Assembly (NCBI GenBank): GCA_013396755.1
Contig: VWZF01006088.1
Location: 248,001-312,000, forward strand
Length of the DNA stretch: 64,000 bases
Origin: Sclerurus mexicanus
Lineage: Eukaryota; Chordata; Aves; Passeriformes; Furnariidae
Direction of reading: 5' to 3'
Positions 51,901-63,701 of this stretch are shown here, in pieces (position 1 is the stretch's first letter; each line of letters starts with the position of its first letter). Under the pieces are notes generated by a model. The model was not told where the DNA came from. It saw only the letters and a list, made by a program, of their open reading frames with translations, and searched no databases. The translations under genes were made by a program, and so were the position numbers.

Positions 51901-54900
51901 AAGTCTCACTGCTGGTACTAATCTACAAGGCAAGTGTAATGAGACAAGCCTTTCATTTGACTTCCATTTACAAGGTCACGTTCATTCATGGGGAAAGCAC
52001 TAATAAGCCTACAAGGAAGAGCAGATTAGAAATTTCAGGAAAAAAGGTCACTCATCCCTCAGCTCATCCTCTGTTGAGACCACCCCCTGTTCTGGGACAC
52101 GCTGGCCATTGCTGTGGTACAAGAGACTCGGGACTACCACTGCTTTATTCCTTTCTTTCAGATACTTAAAGTAATTGGATCCTATGCCTTGCTGCATCCA
52201 CGTCCCAAATTCTCCAGACCTGACTACAAAATTTTGTTTGTGTCCATAAGGAGCATGCCTAACAGATTCTACACCAGTAATACAGTGTTTGGATTTGCAT
52301 TTTATTACAGTTGGAACTGCAAGATATATAAGGTCCTAATCATTTTCTGTTGTCCAAATGCTTTCTCTCTTCAACAGCCTTTTTTTTTTTTCCCTGTAGG
52401 GCTGTACTGGTAGTGGCCTGGGATTTGAAGGCAGGTAGAAGCCTTCACTTTCCTGTGATTACTGGCTCCATGCAGATCAGAGGAGGCCCAGGCAGCCTCA
52501 CCTTCCTGACAGCTCCAACGATGCTGGGACTAATTCTTCCTGCTGAGCTGTTTGGGTTTTTTCTGCTTAAATTTTCTATTTATTGTGCAAGTCCTTGTCC
52601 TGTCTTAAAAGGGATTATTTTCAGATGTGCCTCTTCTTTAAGAACTTTAATCCCATTAACTAACAATGGGACAAAGTCATGCTTGTTATGGAGATTTAGG
52701 TAAACCTTGAATGTTCTCTATTCTTTCTGAAACCCTTAGGAGTCTACTTTTAATTATATTGAAATAGTAAAAATACAGTTTAGCAGACACATAGCCATCT
52801 ACTGTATCTGCAATATATTCCTTTCCTTATTCCCAGAACTTCAGCTCTTAAGTCCACAATTCCTGTCTAACCTGGAGCACACAACTTCAGTAAAGGCTAA
52901 TAAATTTCTTACTGTGAAAATGCTGAATATGTTACTTCTTTTCTAGTGGGAATAAGCCCAGTCAGTGGTCACATATTTTCCTTGTAACTTCAGCATTGGA
53001 TGAGTCATAACCCAAAATTTATTCTTAGAATTTCAGCTCTTTGGTTTTTCACCACTTTTATGGGAGTCTGTTGCAGACTTTCCCATAGGCGTTCATTATC
53101 CTCCAGTACTCGTGGAATAGTCTGTAAATAATGACTTATTCAGAGTTGCCCTTAACACCGTATGTGTCAATTTGGAAGCTGAGCCTTCGTAGCACAGTCT
53201 AGGTCTGTGTGGTTTGAAGCTGAGGTTGGAAGTCAAGATTCTGGTGCAGACCATTGTAATGTGCCACAGAATGTTTGATGGACAGAAGTAACCCAGCAAA
53301 AGAAATACCATTTCATGATCACTTTTCTTGGTTTACTTCTCCTTAAAACTTGACATTGATATGAACTGGATCTTTTTCAGAGGTAACAATCATCACTATG
53401 TTCCCCAGAAGACTGTCTCTCCTGCAAGGAGACTGTATGAGTAACTATGCTGGTCCTGTTTGGGTTCCTGCCACCTCTTTAGTACTCCAGGACACAGCAA
53501 TCTGCAAAGCAGACACTGTTCTACAGTTTGGGTCCGGAGATCCATCAGCTGACAGTGTTTTGTAGCAGCTGCCCCAAAAATTTTAATTTTTTTTGGCCAG
53601 AACATGCAGTCTTCCCACAAAAGGACTTCTCCATTAAAAAGAAGCATCCTTCTGATTTTGTTTCAGCCCTGAAATACACATTTCCATAACCCAGATCCTT
53701 CCCCTCTGAACCAAGCCAAGCAGACTGTCCCTGGTTGTCCCTGAGGTTTCCTTTACTACAGATTTCCATTGTTTTAAATTTCTTGGGAACCATGCATTAA
53801 TTGCTTTATCATATATGATAACTAATTAAAACAACATCCTCTGAGTGAGTCTGTGACATTAACAGCTCTGCTGTGTTTTGTGCTGCTCACTGTTTGATGG
53901 GCGCTGTGTTGCAGAGGTGTAATCTTCCCTTCCATAACAAGTTTGGGCTCCACAGTCACAATCTGCAGGGGTTTACCTGCAAAAGCAGCTTCACTTCACT
54001 TCTTGATGTCAAATTTCAAGCACTGCCACATCTCATGCTAAGCCCATTCTTCCCCTGGCCAGAGAGCAGGCTGCCCTGCACCAGTCACAGCACTCAGCTG
54101 CAACAAACCACCAGCTAGAACACAGCAACAATCTCCCCTACCTCCTCCTGGTCTGGGACGTTTTCTGTTACTAAGAGGATTTGGATGAACATCTGCTATC
54201 CAGGGATTTTCTCTGGAAAAAAAATTAAGTTTGGCAGATCATTTTTTCTTCCCCATCAGGGTCTGGCAGTGCTGGCAGAGCTCGCTGTCAAATGGGTGCC
54301 TGTGATGCACCAGTGAGTAGATACAGGGCTCATCATCACTTCTGTCTGCTGGCTGCCATCAGAGCTGCTCCGTTAAATGCAACTCAGGGGCCAGGGTAAA
54401 AGCATTAAGCCTCAGAGCATTGCATTAAGGTTCTTCCTTCAGAAAGTTTTTGGATTAAAACAGTTTTTGCTTTGGCTCGTCATTGTAATTTGCACTTTGT
54501 GTGGATGGAAAAGAAGGAACCACTCACAGAGAGGTGACCCCACTATGGAATGGGGAGATTTCAGAATCCAAGCTTTTCCACTTCTGATCAGTGTGAGACA
54601 AGCATCCTCCAACTGCTGCAATGGATCTCTGCGGCATAGTTTTTAATTTAGTAATGCATTTTAAATCAAGTGCAGACATTTGCAATCAAAAGACAGAATC
54701 AGCTGCCAAACAGCTCTCTGCATCAGCCCTTGGCCGGCTTTGCTGAGTGGCACAGAACAGCCTTCTGCCACCAGACTGATTGTCTTGTTTAAGCAATGAA
54801 TTGCATCTTCACCTTGTTTCCCAAGTGATGTGTTTGACTAAACAGGACCTGGCGCAGGTATTGGCTCTCCAAAGAAGTCAAACTTGGTTTGGTCAGGAGT

Positions 54901-56462
54901 GACCCTCCAAAGGGCCAATTGTACCTGCAAAATGTTTCTTTTAGTTGTATTTCTTCAGTCAGTGCATAGGAGTGTTTCCTTTTAAGGCAGTGTGTTTACT
55001 TGCTCAGCATCCACCACCTTCACTAGGGCCCAGGGACACAAGGAGCACTCCACCTTTTACTCCAACCCCTACTCAGCTGGGTCTTGAACCTGACATGCCC
55101 CCAGTCTCCAAACATCCTCAAGCATCATTTTTTTCCCTCAAGAACTTTCTGCACTGCAAGTTCTTTCCAGCAAGCAGATGTTCTCCATCCTGAAATAGCT
55201 AAGTTCATCTGGATCACATCCAGCTGTGATCAGTCTCCATCAGGATCTCCACTGCAGGACTGTGCAGCCTGTAGGCAAAGACTCTAATCCTGCCTATGGG
55301 ATCTGAGATGATAAGGAGGTATTCTTGGGAGCAGACTCTTGCACCTCTTTTCTTCCCAGGAAACAGTGGTTGCCACCACTTTCTTCTGAACTACATTTGG
55401 AAAGTAGATCAAATAAATTAAAAAAAAAATAAATTTCTGAATCTCTGAACATTATCAATTTACAGTGGTACCCACATAAAGGAAAAGGCAATAAAACCTC
55501 TGGCCCTTCTGGCAGAAGTGGCAGTAGAAGAGCCAAGGACAACTACCACATTCTCCAGGCCAGAGTAGCAAGCACACAGTGAGATGGGTACACAGAGACT
55601 ATTTGGAGAAGGAACCCATTCTCTCCTATTCAGCCTGGAACTAAATGAATCACTGAGACTGTCCTTTGAGGACTCCATAGTAGAAGATCTAATGAAGTTA
55701 AAAAGAAGAATCCATTTTTCCTAACCATGTCAGAGTGATAAAGCTGTAGAGCAAACTGTCAAGACAAGTTCTCCCTTCTCCTGAAATTTTCAGGTCAAGA
55801 CTGCACTCTTGAGCAGGAAGTCCTATAGTTAGATGCCAGATCTTGGCTCAGTAACTAAGGAAGTAGCTGTGCTGCACAAGGTGAGTCTGAGTAACAGACT
55901 GATCCTTTCAGATACAGCTGGGGAAGGCAGAGAGAGAAAGAAATGAAATACTGCAGAGAGATTTAGCTGTGCTTCACTAGTCCCTCTGCTCTCACAGCTT
56001 TCTGAACATAAACAGCAGCCTGACAGAGCCTCTCCCTGCACATCCTCCATCCTGTTGCACTCGGGGAGGTCAGAGGAGTTAAGACATCAGACTTCTGTTG
56101 TATTGTTGGTGGCACACAGCTGGGACACGTGCATACTAAGCTGCTTATGCCTGGCCATTGCTTACGTGCAGGGGATAGGATATGTGAGCAGTGAGGTTGG
56201 GAAAGAAAGATGTGAGTCTGGTCAAATGAGGGTATGACCATAGTGTATGTTGAGGTTCAGCAAGGAGTGAGGCAAGTTCATGGGCACGAGATGGGAAAAT
56301 TAGGTTCCACCAATGGACAGAGTTGCTGGCACCTCACATCTGGGGAGATGGGGTTGTCTTTACTTTATTGCAGTTTACCAGGATGACAGCAGCTGCCAGA
56401 TGGGCACTTCAAAATCTGCTTCTACATCTTGTACTATTTGCACATGGTTACCAAACTCACTG

Positions 56463-56486
56463 TCTCTCTCCCTCTCTCTCTCTCTC
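56463..56486 (+). repeat. (TC)n microsatellite forming a polypyrimidine tract
   Basis: A run of about 12 TC units, with one extra C, lies 8 bases before the CAG acceptor of SV2B coding exon 2. It is both a simple repeat and the functional polypyrimidine tract of that splice site. Confidence 0.9.
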
Positions 56487-56494
56487 ACTTGCAG

Positions 56495-56675
56495 GCTTGA
56501 TAGTCTACTTAGGAATGATGGTGGGAGCTGTCTTGCTGGGTGGCCTCGCTGATAAACTGGGAAGAAAGCAATGCCTCATCATATCACTTGCAATCAATGC
56601 TGCCTTTGCTTTCCTCTCCTCCTTTGTCCAGGGATATGGATTCTTCCTCTTCTGCCGCCTTATCTCAGGCCTCGG
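56495..56675 (+). CDS. SV2B: SV2B coding exon 2: TM2-TM4
   Basis: This exon encodes the end of codon 171, residues 172-230 and two bases of codon 231. The translation LIVYLGMMVGAVLLGG (TM2) leads into the loop 2-3 motif GGLADKLGRK (186-195), the conserved motif A of the major facilitator superfamily. TM3 (about 196-213), SSFVQGYGFFLFCR and the start of TM4 (RLISGLG) follow. The acceptor is CACTTGCAG. The donor that keeps the frame is CTCGG|GTGGGT, a weaker match than usual, with a second GT four bases downstream (GTAACT). Only the first donor joins to the next exon as SGLGIGGTLPIV. The exon lies between phases 1 and 2. Confidence 0.96.
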
Positions 56676-57304
56676 GTGGGTAACTGATGAATCCATCCCA
56701 TGTCCTGGAGGGGTCCCACCACAGCAGGGCAGTTTGGGAGTGGGGGGTGGGAGAAAGAGGGCTGCTCATGATAAACATCCCTGGTACTGAGCCAGGATGG
56801 CGCTTCTGTTTAACATATGTGGTTGTGTTACCTCACTCTTGACCCTTAGAGCATTAGTGGTAGGAAAGTTTGGTCATTGACCTTCTTCTGGTACTATCCA
56901 AATTGCACAGAAAAGTGGGTGAGACTGATAAATGCCCTCCTCAACTTACAATCCCGATTGCCAAGGGCTCCAGTGAGACCTTCAGCAGTTCCCATTGCCT
57001 GCCTGTATTTTGCCTCCCTAAAATGAGTGATCGCAGAATTACAAGATGTCTAGGTGAAGAGCAGGGTGTTATACTGGCTTTGTACAAACTGTACAGGAAG
57101 TTCAGCTTTTAGAGCATGAGAAGAAACTTGTTTATCTTTGGTGTCCAAGACTTAGCCCAGCCAAAGAGAGATTGGCATTTTTTCTGCAAGTCTCACTTTT
57201 GAGCAGCGCACCTGTGTGACCTCCCCTCTAGATATGTTCAGTCCTAACTATAAAGGCTTCGAAGAATACTCTTGTTCTTCCCATGTGCTGTTTTTTCTCC
57301 TCAG
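56676..57304 (+). other. SV2B: SV2B intron (629 bp)
   Basis: This short intron begins at GTGGGT and ends at the acceptor TTTTTTCTCCTCAG (57,304). Open frames that read into it from the flanking exons are read-through artefacts. Nothing else is recognised inside it. Confidence 0.93.
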
Positions 57305-57456
57305 TATTGGGGGTACCCTCCCCATCGTGTTTGCCTATTTCTCTGAATTCCTGTCTCGTGAGAAGAGGGGGGAACACCTGAGCTGGCTTTGCATGTTCTG
57401 GATGATCGGTGGCATTTATGCTTCAGCAATGGCTTGGAGCATCATCCCACATTACG
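57305..57456 (+). CDS. SV2B: SV2B coding exon 3: TM4-TM5
   Basis: This exon completes Gly231 and encodes residues 232-281 plus one base of codon 282. The translation IGGTLPIVFAYFSEFLSREK finishes TM4 and enters the conserved cytoplasmic loop with the KRGEHLSW motif (251-258). TM5 follows (CMFWMIGGIYASAMAW, 260-275) and then SIIPHYG. These segments are almost invariant across SV2A, SV2B and SV2C. The stretch CMFWMIGGIYASAMAW matches SV2A/SV2C as closely as mammalian SV2B, so paralogue identity rests on other exons. The donor is ATTACG|GTAATT. Confidence 0.96.
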
Positions 57457-59287
57457 GTAATTGCTTTGTGCTTTTGACTTTCTACAACACCACATTGCTG
57501 CATCACTACACTACCCCAAGCCTCTGCACAGGGAGTTATAATCAGTCCTTACACATCCCAGCATAAACACCACTGACAATAATAGATACCTGAAGTGTGC
57601 ACAAAAGGTCTGACAAACTGACTGCGTGATTGACTGATTGATACTAAAGCTGTAAATAGGACTGATGAGGGCTGCTTCCCATCAAAAACGTCAAACACAC
57701 CCCTTGAATTACACTGCCAGAGCCTGAGCTCTTAATCTATATGGGAAAAATGGACTGAGATTATATTACAAAAATTGATGCAGTTATTTAAAATAAGTAA
57801 CTTTAATCACGGAATTCCTGGATGTTATGAACAATAGCAGTGAGGAAATCACATGTGCTTTCCCTTAGTCAAATGTCAAACTCAGGGCTGTGTAGCTGGG
57901 TGACACATCTGCCACACATGGGACGGGCTGGAGTCACATCTGACTTCACCTAAAGGGGTTTACGAGTGGAATGGGTTCCCTGCCCAGAGCTGGAAGTGGG
58001 AATGAAAAAGTAGTTGGGTGTAAACTGAAACATATTTGTGCTCTGAGGGGCAAAAGTTTGCATGTCACATGGAATTCCTTGTAATTCATGAATAACCTAG
58101 GAAAACGTCAGAAGCAAATATCTACTGGAAAAGATTAATTTCTTCAGTATTCAGTGACACCAGCTGTTTGCAAAATCCTATTTCAGGAAAGTAGGACAGC
58201 CCATAAAAACCATGAAGAAAACTACTAACATTTACCTATTTATCAATCCATTTTTAGCATGCTTAAAGCATATTAAGTATAAAGAAATGTTCCTGCCTTT
58301 GATTGATATGACAGTCTGTTGGAACAAATAGGCAAACACTGCAGTGCTGTCAGGTAGAAATAATTCTATTATCTGCAGCTACATTTTCTTGAAAAAGCCC
58401 TTGTGTATTTACATTACAATTATTTTTCAGATTACCTTTTTATGTTGTGTTTTTATAGCTTCTCTTTTCTATTTCCAATGTTCCACCTTCTGTTTTGGAA
58501 CTTTGTGAAATTATTAGAACGCCATGACTGGCTCAGATGAGATCTCTGCAAAAACCATTGCTTAATGATTTTCTTATTATGTGAATAAAAATGTTTATAG
58601 GAAGAAAATGAATTAAACATTCCTTTTGAGATTTGAGCCTGGGGAAAGTAATTGGAGTAATGTAAGAACGATGCTGTACTTTCCAGTCCTTAGCAGGGGA
58701 ATACCCAGCCTGGTCAGACACCAGGAAAAAAGCAGGAGAGAAGGAATCTCAAATGCAGGATTAGGATTTTGATTCTTCTGAATTTGAATCCCATCTTAAG
58801 TTTAGCAGGTCTGGAAAAGAAAAAACTTGATTTCCTAGCTCACTTCCTTGAAATGTGAAATTCATACGTGATGCAGGAGATGGAAAGGAGCAGTATCTAA
58901 GGTGCCCCTCAGATCAGAGATTTAACCTTTGTAAACTTTAACATCACTGAGCAGCAATAAATTATGGGCCTGACTCCTGTAGCATTTCCCAGCCCTACTT
59001 GCCTACAGTTGCATGGAGCTATTCTTATCACTGGGTTATTTCTAAAGTCAGAGATAAAAGAAGGTTTTTAAAAGACAGAGCCTGAGCATATTCCAATTTC
59101 TGTAATGAACATGAACTCACTTGCTGCTATCTACTGAGCATGTTATTGAGCCATCAGTACCAAAAAATAGCAAACTTTCAACCTGTTCTCATGTCATACA
59201 CAGCTGTAAAGTTCCGAGCTGCTTTAGGAGACAAGAACTCAGAACACCTGGTCAGTATTTTTACTTGTTGGCTCTTGCTGTTTCCAG
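57457..59287 (+). other. SV2B: SV2B intron (1,831 bp)
   Basis: It runs from GTAATT to GCTGTTTCCAG. No gene, repeat family or structured element is recognised in it, and it is AT-rich in its central part (about 57,740-58,640). Confidence 0.92.
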
Positions 59288-59421
59288 GCTGGGGATTCAG
59301 TATGGGAACCAAGTACCACTTCCACAGCTGGAGAGTCTTTGTACTGGTGTGCTCTCTGCCCTGTATCGCCTCCCTGGTGGCACTGAAATTCATGCCTGAA
59401 AGCCCACGGTTTTTGCTGGAG
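59288..59421 (+). CDS. SV2B: SV2B coding exon 4: TM6 and PESPR motif
   Basis: This exon completes Gly282 and encodes residues 283-326, ending exactly on a codon. It contains WGFSMGTKYHFHSWRVFVLV, with the luminal FHSWR motif followed by TM6 (about 297-315). After TM6 comes KFMPESPRFLLE, the PESPR signature shared with the sugar and organic-ion transporter branch of the major facilitator superfamily. Tyr-His-Phe-His-Ser at 291-295 and Met-Pro-Glu at 317-319 fit SV2B and SV2C better than SV2A. The acceptor is CTGTTTCCAG and the donor is CTGGAG|GTAAGA. Confidence 0.96.
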
Positions 59422-60180
59422 GTAAGATGATTCATCTGAACGTTGCAGTCAGATACCAGCAGAGGATAGTACGTCCCTAATGTGTCACTGTCTGTCTTTC
59501 TTTGTCCCATCAAACACAGAGAGCACAAGCTCAGAGGAAAAGCCACTCCTACATGTCTACACGAGCTCCACAGGCTGCTTAAACCCCAAAGATTACAGAC
59601 TATGGAGCCAATCACTGATGGTTAGTGATTAATTGGAGTTCAGAAAGAAGGTGGTGAGGGCTGGGAATTTCCTAAGTCCAACAAAGGCACTTTGCAAACA
59701 TCTCACAGAGTTTGGGCATGAAACTGCTGAGTCCTAGTGGAAGAGTAAAGGAAGGAGTACATTTTATTGAGTAAAATACATAAACATCAGAAATCTTAAG
59801 TAAGTTATTCCGTATTCCTGTTTCAGAGATAAGAAAGGTAGCAATACCTAGGTTCAAGTTAACCCTGCAAGTCTTTAGCAGAGTTCAGATGAGCGTATAG
59901 GTCTCCTCATCCATTTCCTCTTCTTTTGTCTGGTTTTAAAGCCCTATTTCTGACTCCCTTTCTGCCTCAGACAGTTTTCGAACAACTCCTTTCTCCAGCA
60001 CAGAGATGCTGCACTCTGTGAATACCAGCCATGCTTTCAGCTCTTCACATTTAATGCAGCCAGTGCTTTCTGTGTGCTTCTCCACTGTGCTGGACTCTAG
60101 AACTGGTTTCTCTGTGTGCTTTGATATATTAAAGAGCTGGAATCTCTAACATTTGTTTTCTTTTTCTTTGGTGTTTCCAG
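59422..60180 (+). other. SV2B: SV2B intron (759 bp)
   Basis: It is bounded by GTAAGA and by TTTCTTTGGTGTTTCCAG ending at 60,180. No other feature is recognised. Confidence 0.93.
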
Positions 60181-60270
60181 ATTGGTAAACATGATGAAGC
60201 CTGGATGATCCTCAAGCAAGTTCATGACACCAACATGCGGGCCAAGGGCGAGCCAGAGAGGGTGTTTACG
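60181..60270 (+). CDS. SV2B: SV2B coding exon 5: central cytoplasmic loop
   Basis: This 90-base exon encodes exactly 30 residues (327-356), starting IGKHDEAWMILKQVHDTNMR and ending in GEPERVFT. It forms the first part of the long cytoplasmic loop between TM6 and TM7. GKHDEAWM and HDTNMRA are SV2-family signatures. Both ends are in phase 0, so the exon could be skipped without a frameshift. The acceptor is GGTGTTTCCAG and the donor is TTTACG|GTGAGT. Confidence 0.96.
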
Positions 60271-62378
60271 GTGAGTTTAACAAAGCCATCAGTGTGTGAA
60301 AAGAAAAGATGGACATAACCTTCTGTGGTGCAGCATAGCATCACTTTATTGCTCCTTGGGAGTCTTTCAACATAATCTCCCCAAGCAATCAGAAAAAGGA
60401 CCCTGAGATATATTTTTGTACCTTTAAACTTAGATGCCAGTCTGTGTTTTCAAGACTTAGTCAAGTCTGTGAATTGCAGTGAGTACTCACCATGCCTGGT
60501 GTTACTCCACATCACATAGACCAGTGATTTTCCAATTACACACATGCTGAATTGGTCTGCTTTAAGAGACTAAAACCAAGAGAGATATTCGTCATGTGGA
60601 AGACCTGAGTCACTACTTCTTCATTCTGGCTTCTAATCAAAGTCTGATTAAACTTCATGTACATTCTAATGAACTTTCCAAACTCCACCTGCCTCACACC
60701 CAGTCTTTAATCTCTTCAAGGGAAAGTGGGATGAGTGGCCATTACTCATTAATCTACTGCTTGTTGTGAAAAGAGTCACACCAGTGGATTCATTAATAAT
60801 AAAATCAGGGAAAAGGTTTATGTCAGGGTTAGCTGCAAATTACCATAATTCAGTTGTAAATTCCTGGTGAGCCAGCCAGGGAAGAGCTCTTGATTTATGC
60901 TTTTAAAGATGAGAGGGCATGTGCTAATAAAGGATGGAGAAAAGGAGATACAGTTGAGTGTAAAACATGTATTTTTGATCAAGAGAGAGAGCAAAGCTTC
61001 ATGTTCAGAAGGGTTGTCAGGAAACTGGGCCCCTCAGGAGCGATCCTTCAAGGAAATCAATGTTGTGTATCTGAGCATGACAACTGTGTGCAGCTTCAGA
61101 TAGGAACTTGATGAGCATGTGTTATTTTTGACTACCCACCATTTGACTAATGCAAATGATGATAGCAAAGGTGAGAGAGACCTTCTCTTTAAATCCATAG
61201 CTGTCTTTTCTCTAACACTGAACTGGGGACTGAAGCTCAAATATATATATATGCATATATATATATATATCTCGCACAAAGTAGGTCACTATGAGACTGA
61301 GCTGAGTAGGAGAATGAAGAAGCAGCTGTACAGCACCCATTAGTGCTTGTTACTCCATCCAACAGTGTCATGAATGCTGCAGCAAGAGCCAATCTCAGTA
61401 TCACACCTCGAGGTGCAGTGCGCCGGCTGAATAGAGATGTACTGACATCCGTTGGCACAGGCGGGTGATCAGTGTGGCTGGTGTAGCACAAACTGGCAGA
61501 TTTTGTGTTTTTCTGATAGGCCAGAAGTTGGCAGTTTGTGGTGAGTCAGCTGGTACCGGGACAGTTCCCAGATCTGACATTTAAACGGTGCCAGGAAGAG
61601 GCACACGGAGACTCCACAGCTGAGCCAAGGCGCTCATTCACACCCAGGAATTTATTCAGCAAATTTTCACCTCCTTCCTGTGTTTACTAACAGATTTGTT
61701 TTCCTTGACGATAGCCTTCATTTAAAGTTACTGAGCAAATATTATCTGGGGACCATTTCTAAGGTTTCTTGATGGGTTTGGGTGGTCAGCATTGAACATT
61801 CAGACTGTTTTGGGGAAGCAAACTGATTTCGTGGTGTGGGCTCACTTGATGGCAGGATGCATTTTCAATTGCAAAGATTCCCATCCACACGTTCATTTGT
61901 CATAGAAGTTTTGCCAGTGGTATTTAAAAGATGCTGAATGAGAAATATTCCTGCTAGTTGTCTTGGAAGAAAGAGATCCTGAGGGCACAGTTTGGAGACG
62001 AGTGGCTGATCTTGGAGATAATTTTTGCTATAATTGCCTAGTCCTAATTTCTAGTGGGAATCTAAAGATAGAGAAATAAGATAATATACATGCACATTAG
62101 TAAATAAATGGAGTGAAGTGGACATAAGGCACTTAAAATATTTCATGGAAGAAGAGAGAGAAAGGATGGAAGGCATGCTTATTTCTGTAATAGTTTCTTA
62201 CTGTAATTAAATCAATTAACTCAATTGTTAATGCTAACTTTCGAGGAAAAGATAGTAAGGGATATCAGGTGGAAACATTGCCCAGAAGACAGTGGAATTT
62301 AAAATCCACCCAAGATAGATTCTAGAAACTTCAGCCCAATTTTTTTTTCTCTCTCTTTTTTTTTTTTTTCCCCTCCAG
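60271..62378 (+). other. SV2B: SV2B intron (2,108 bp)
   Basis: It begins with GTGAGT and ends in a very long T-rich tract (62,341-62,370) before CCCCTCCAG. It carries an (AT)n microsatellite at 61,240-61,270. No gene is supported; the apparent Tyr-Ile frames on the minus strand near 61.2 kb come from the AT repeat. Confidence 0.92.
61240..61270. repeat. (AT)n dinucleotide repeat with central GC
   Basis: About 31 bases of alternating A and T are interrupted once by ATGCAT at about 61,251-61,256, making the whole tract self-complementary. It can form a hairpin or cruciform and is probably length-variable. Confidence 0.95.
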
Positions 62379-62489
62379 GTTTCCTATATCAAAACTCCAA
62401 AGCAAGTAGATGAATTTATTGAAATCCAGAGCTCAACAGGGACCTGGTACCAGCGGTGGCTGGTCAGAATCACGACTACTTTAAAACAG
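62379..62489 (+). CDS. SV2B: SV2B coding exon 6: central cytoplasmic loop
   Basis: This 111-base exon encodes 37 residues (357-393) in phase 0 at both ends. It carries VSYIKTPKQVDEFIEIQSST and then GTWYQRWLVR, ending TTTLKQ. The combination KTPKQ(V/M)DEFIEIQSSTGTWYQRWLVR is specific for SV2B; SV2A has a different KTIHQEDELIEI segment and SV2C has KTPKQIDELIEIESD. This is therefore the clearest paralogue-diagnostic exon in the window. It continues the loop between TM6 and TM7. The acceptor is CCCCTCCAG behind a poly-T tract and the donor is AAACAG|GTAAAG. Confidence 0.97.
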
Positions 62490-63612
62490 GTAAAGAGAAA
62501 AAAAAACCTCACACAGGGGGTTTTGAGCTTCAGCCTGCAGTGCCTCGTTGCTTCAGGTTGTTGTGCTTTGAAACCCTGACTGTCACCCAGGAAAAGCTGC
62601 TGTTTTTCTGCAAAGGGCTGTAATCTGACTGCGCTTTCTGCCACGCTGCAGCCAGGCCCCAAAATGCCCCTGAGAGCATCACTGTAGTCCAGCAGTGCAG
62701 AGCTTCCCGGACCAGCCATAGCCCCAAGCACTTGGCTCTCTGCCTGAGCTAATAAATATTGATTCCCTCTCCCTAAGCCTAAGTGAAATTACCACCTGCA
62801 GTGGATTCAGGAAGTGTTTGCTCTTTGTTCCTACCGAGACTGAGTTTCTAACAATGTCATATTGACTCCTTGGCTAATTTAACCTTTCACACATGCTATG
62901 CTGTTTACCTAAGTCCATGTAGGACTTTGTGGAACACCTTGCTAGAACTTCTAGTCTCAAAGGATGACCTGAAAGTAAAGTTATTCTTAATTAATAGCAA
63001 TGCAGATGCTTTACTATTACTATTACTATATTTATGTGGCAAGTTAAGAGCATGAGGAGTTACATCCCCTCGTGTTCCTGGCAGTATTTTCTGCAATGGG
63101 TCAAGAGGAGCAGGTCTTGGTCTGCCTCTTGCTCTGCTGGACTTCTTCCCTACCTGAGTTCATTTTACCTCTCCTAAAGTGCCAGCTGTATTTGGGGTTT
63201 TGCTCTTCAGTGAGCTTTGGAGCTTGGTTTGAAAGCACCCCCAAGATTAGACATATACATGAAAAGATAAAGTTGTCAGAGAATCTGAGAAAAGGCTCAT
63301 ATCCATGTTTACTGATATAACACAAGAGAGACACTGCACCAGAGCAGCCCAGACCTAGTCATTCACTCCGGCACGTTACAGAGGGCTCAGATCAAAAACC
63401 CTGGCATATAGCCGGATAAGTGACCTTTTCATAAGCCATTTATCTCAATAAATATAATTTTGAACAAACACTGAATATAAACCTGTATAATGTCTGACCT
63501 TCCCCTAATGAACCCATTTTTCTTACATTAGATTTATGATGCACTCAGAAATTACTCTGTTGAGTGTCTGCAAGGGTGTCTTGACAGCTAATTCTTTCTT
63601 GTGGATTTGTAG
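62490..63612 (+). other. SV2B: SV2B intron (1,123 bp)
   Basis: It runs from GTAAAG to the acceptor TTCTTGTGGATTTGTAG ending at 63,612. The polypyrimidine tract is weaker than in the other introns. No other feature is recognised. Confidence 0.92.
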
Positions 63613-63701
63613 GTCTGGGACAGTGTGCTATATTGTTTAACAGCCCAGTACAGGATGAACACACTGATGCTGGCTGTGGTTTGGTTTACAATGGCCTTAA
63701 G
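63613..63701 (+). CDS. SV2B: SV2B coding exon 7: start of TM7 (gene continues)
   Basis: This exon encodes residues 394-422 and the first two bases (AG) of codon 423. The translation begins VWDSVLYCLTAQYRMNTLML and continues AVVWFTMAL, matching the SV2B segment before and into TM7. The two leftover bases predict Ser423 if the next exon starts with C or T, as expected for the family's SYYGLTVWF motif. The acceptor is GGATTTGTAG and the donor is TTAAG|GTAAGG. The remaining exons, encoding the rest of TM7, the large luminal loop and TM8-12, lie beyond the right edge, so the gene is truncated by the window and not by mutation. Confidence 0.95.

Larger units (their letters stand above)
46740..56494 (+). 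other. SV2B: SV2B intron between coding exons 1 and 2 (9,755 bp)
   Basis: It is bounded by GTAAGT at 46,740 and CTCACTTGCAG ending at 56,494. No gene is supported inside. It contains an A-run at 50,156-50,170, an AT-rich gene-free block at about 49,860-50,530, a small CpG cluster at 51,460-51,900, and a TC microsatellite that serves as the polypyrimidine tract at its 3' end. Confidence 0.85.

Noticed and set aside
61034..61491. Minus-strand ORFs with Tyr-Ile repeats
   Set aside because: They are produced by the (AT)n tract and have no other protein-like features.
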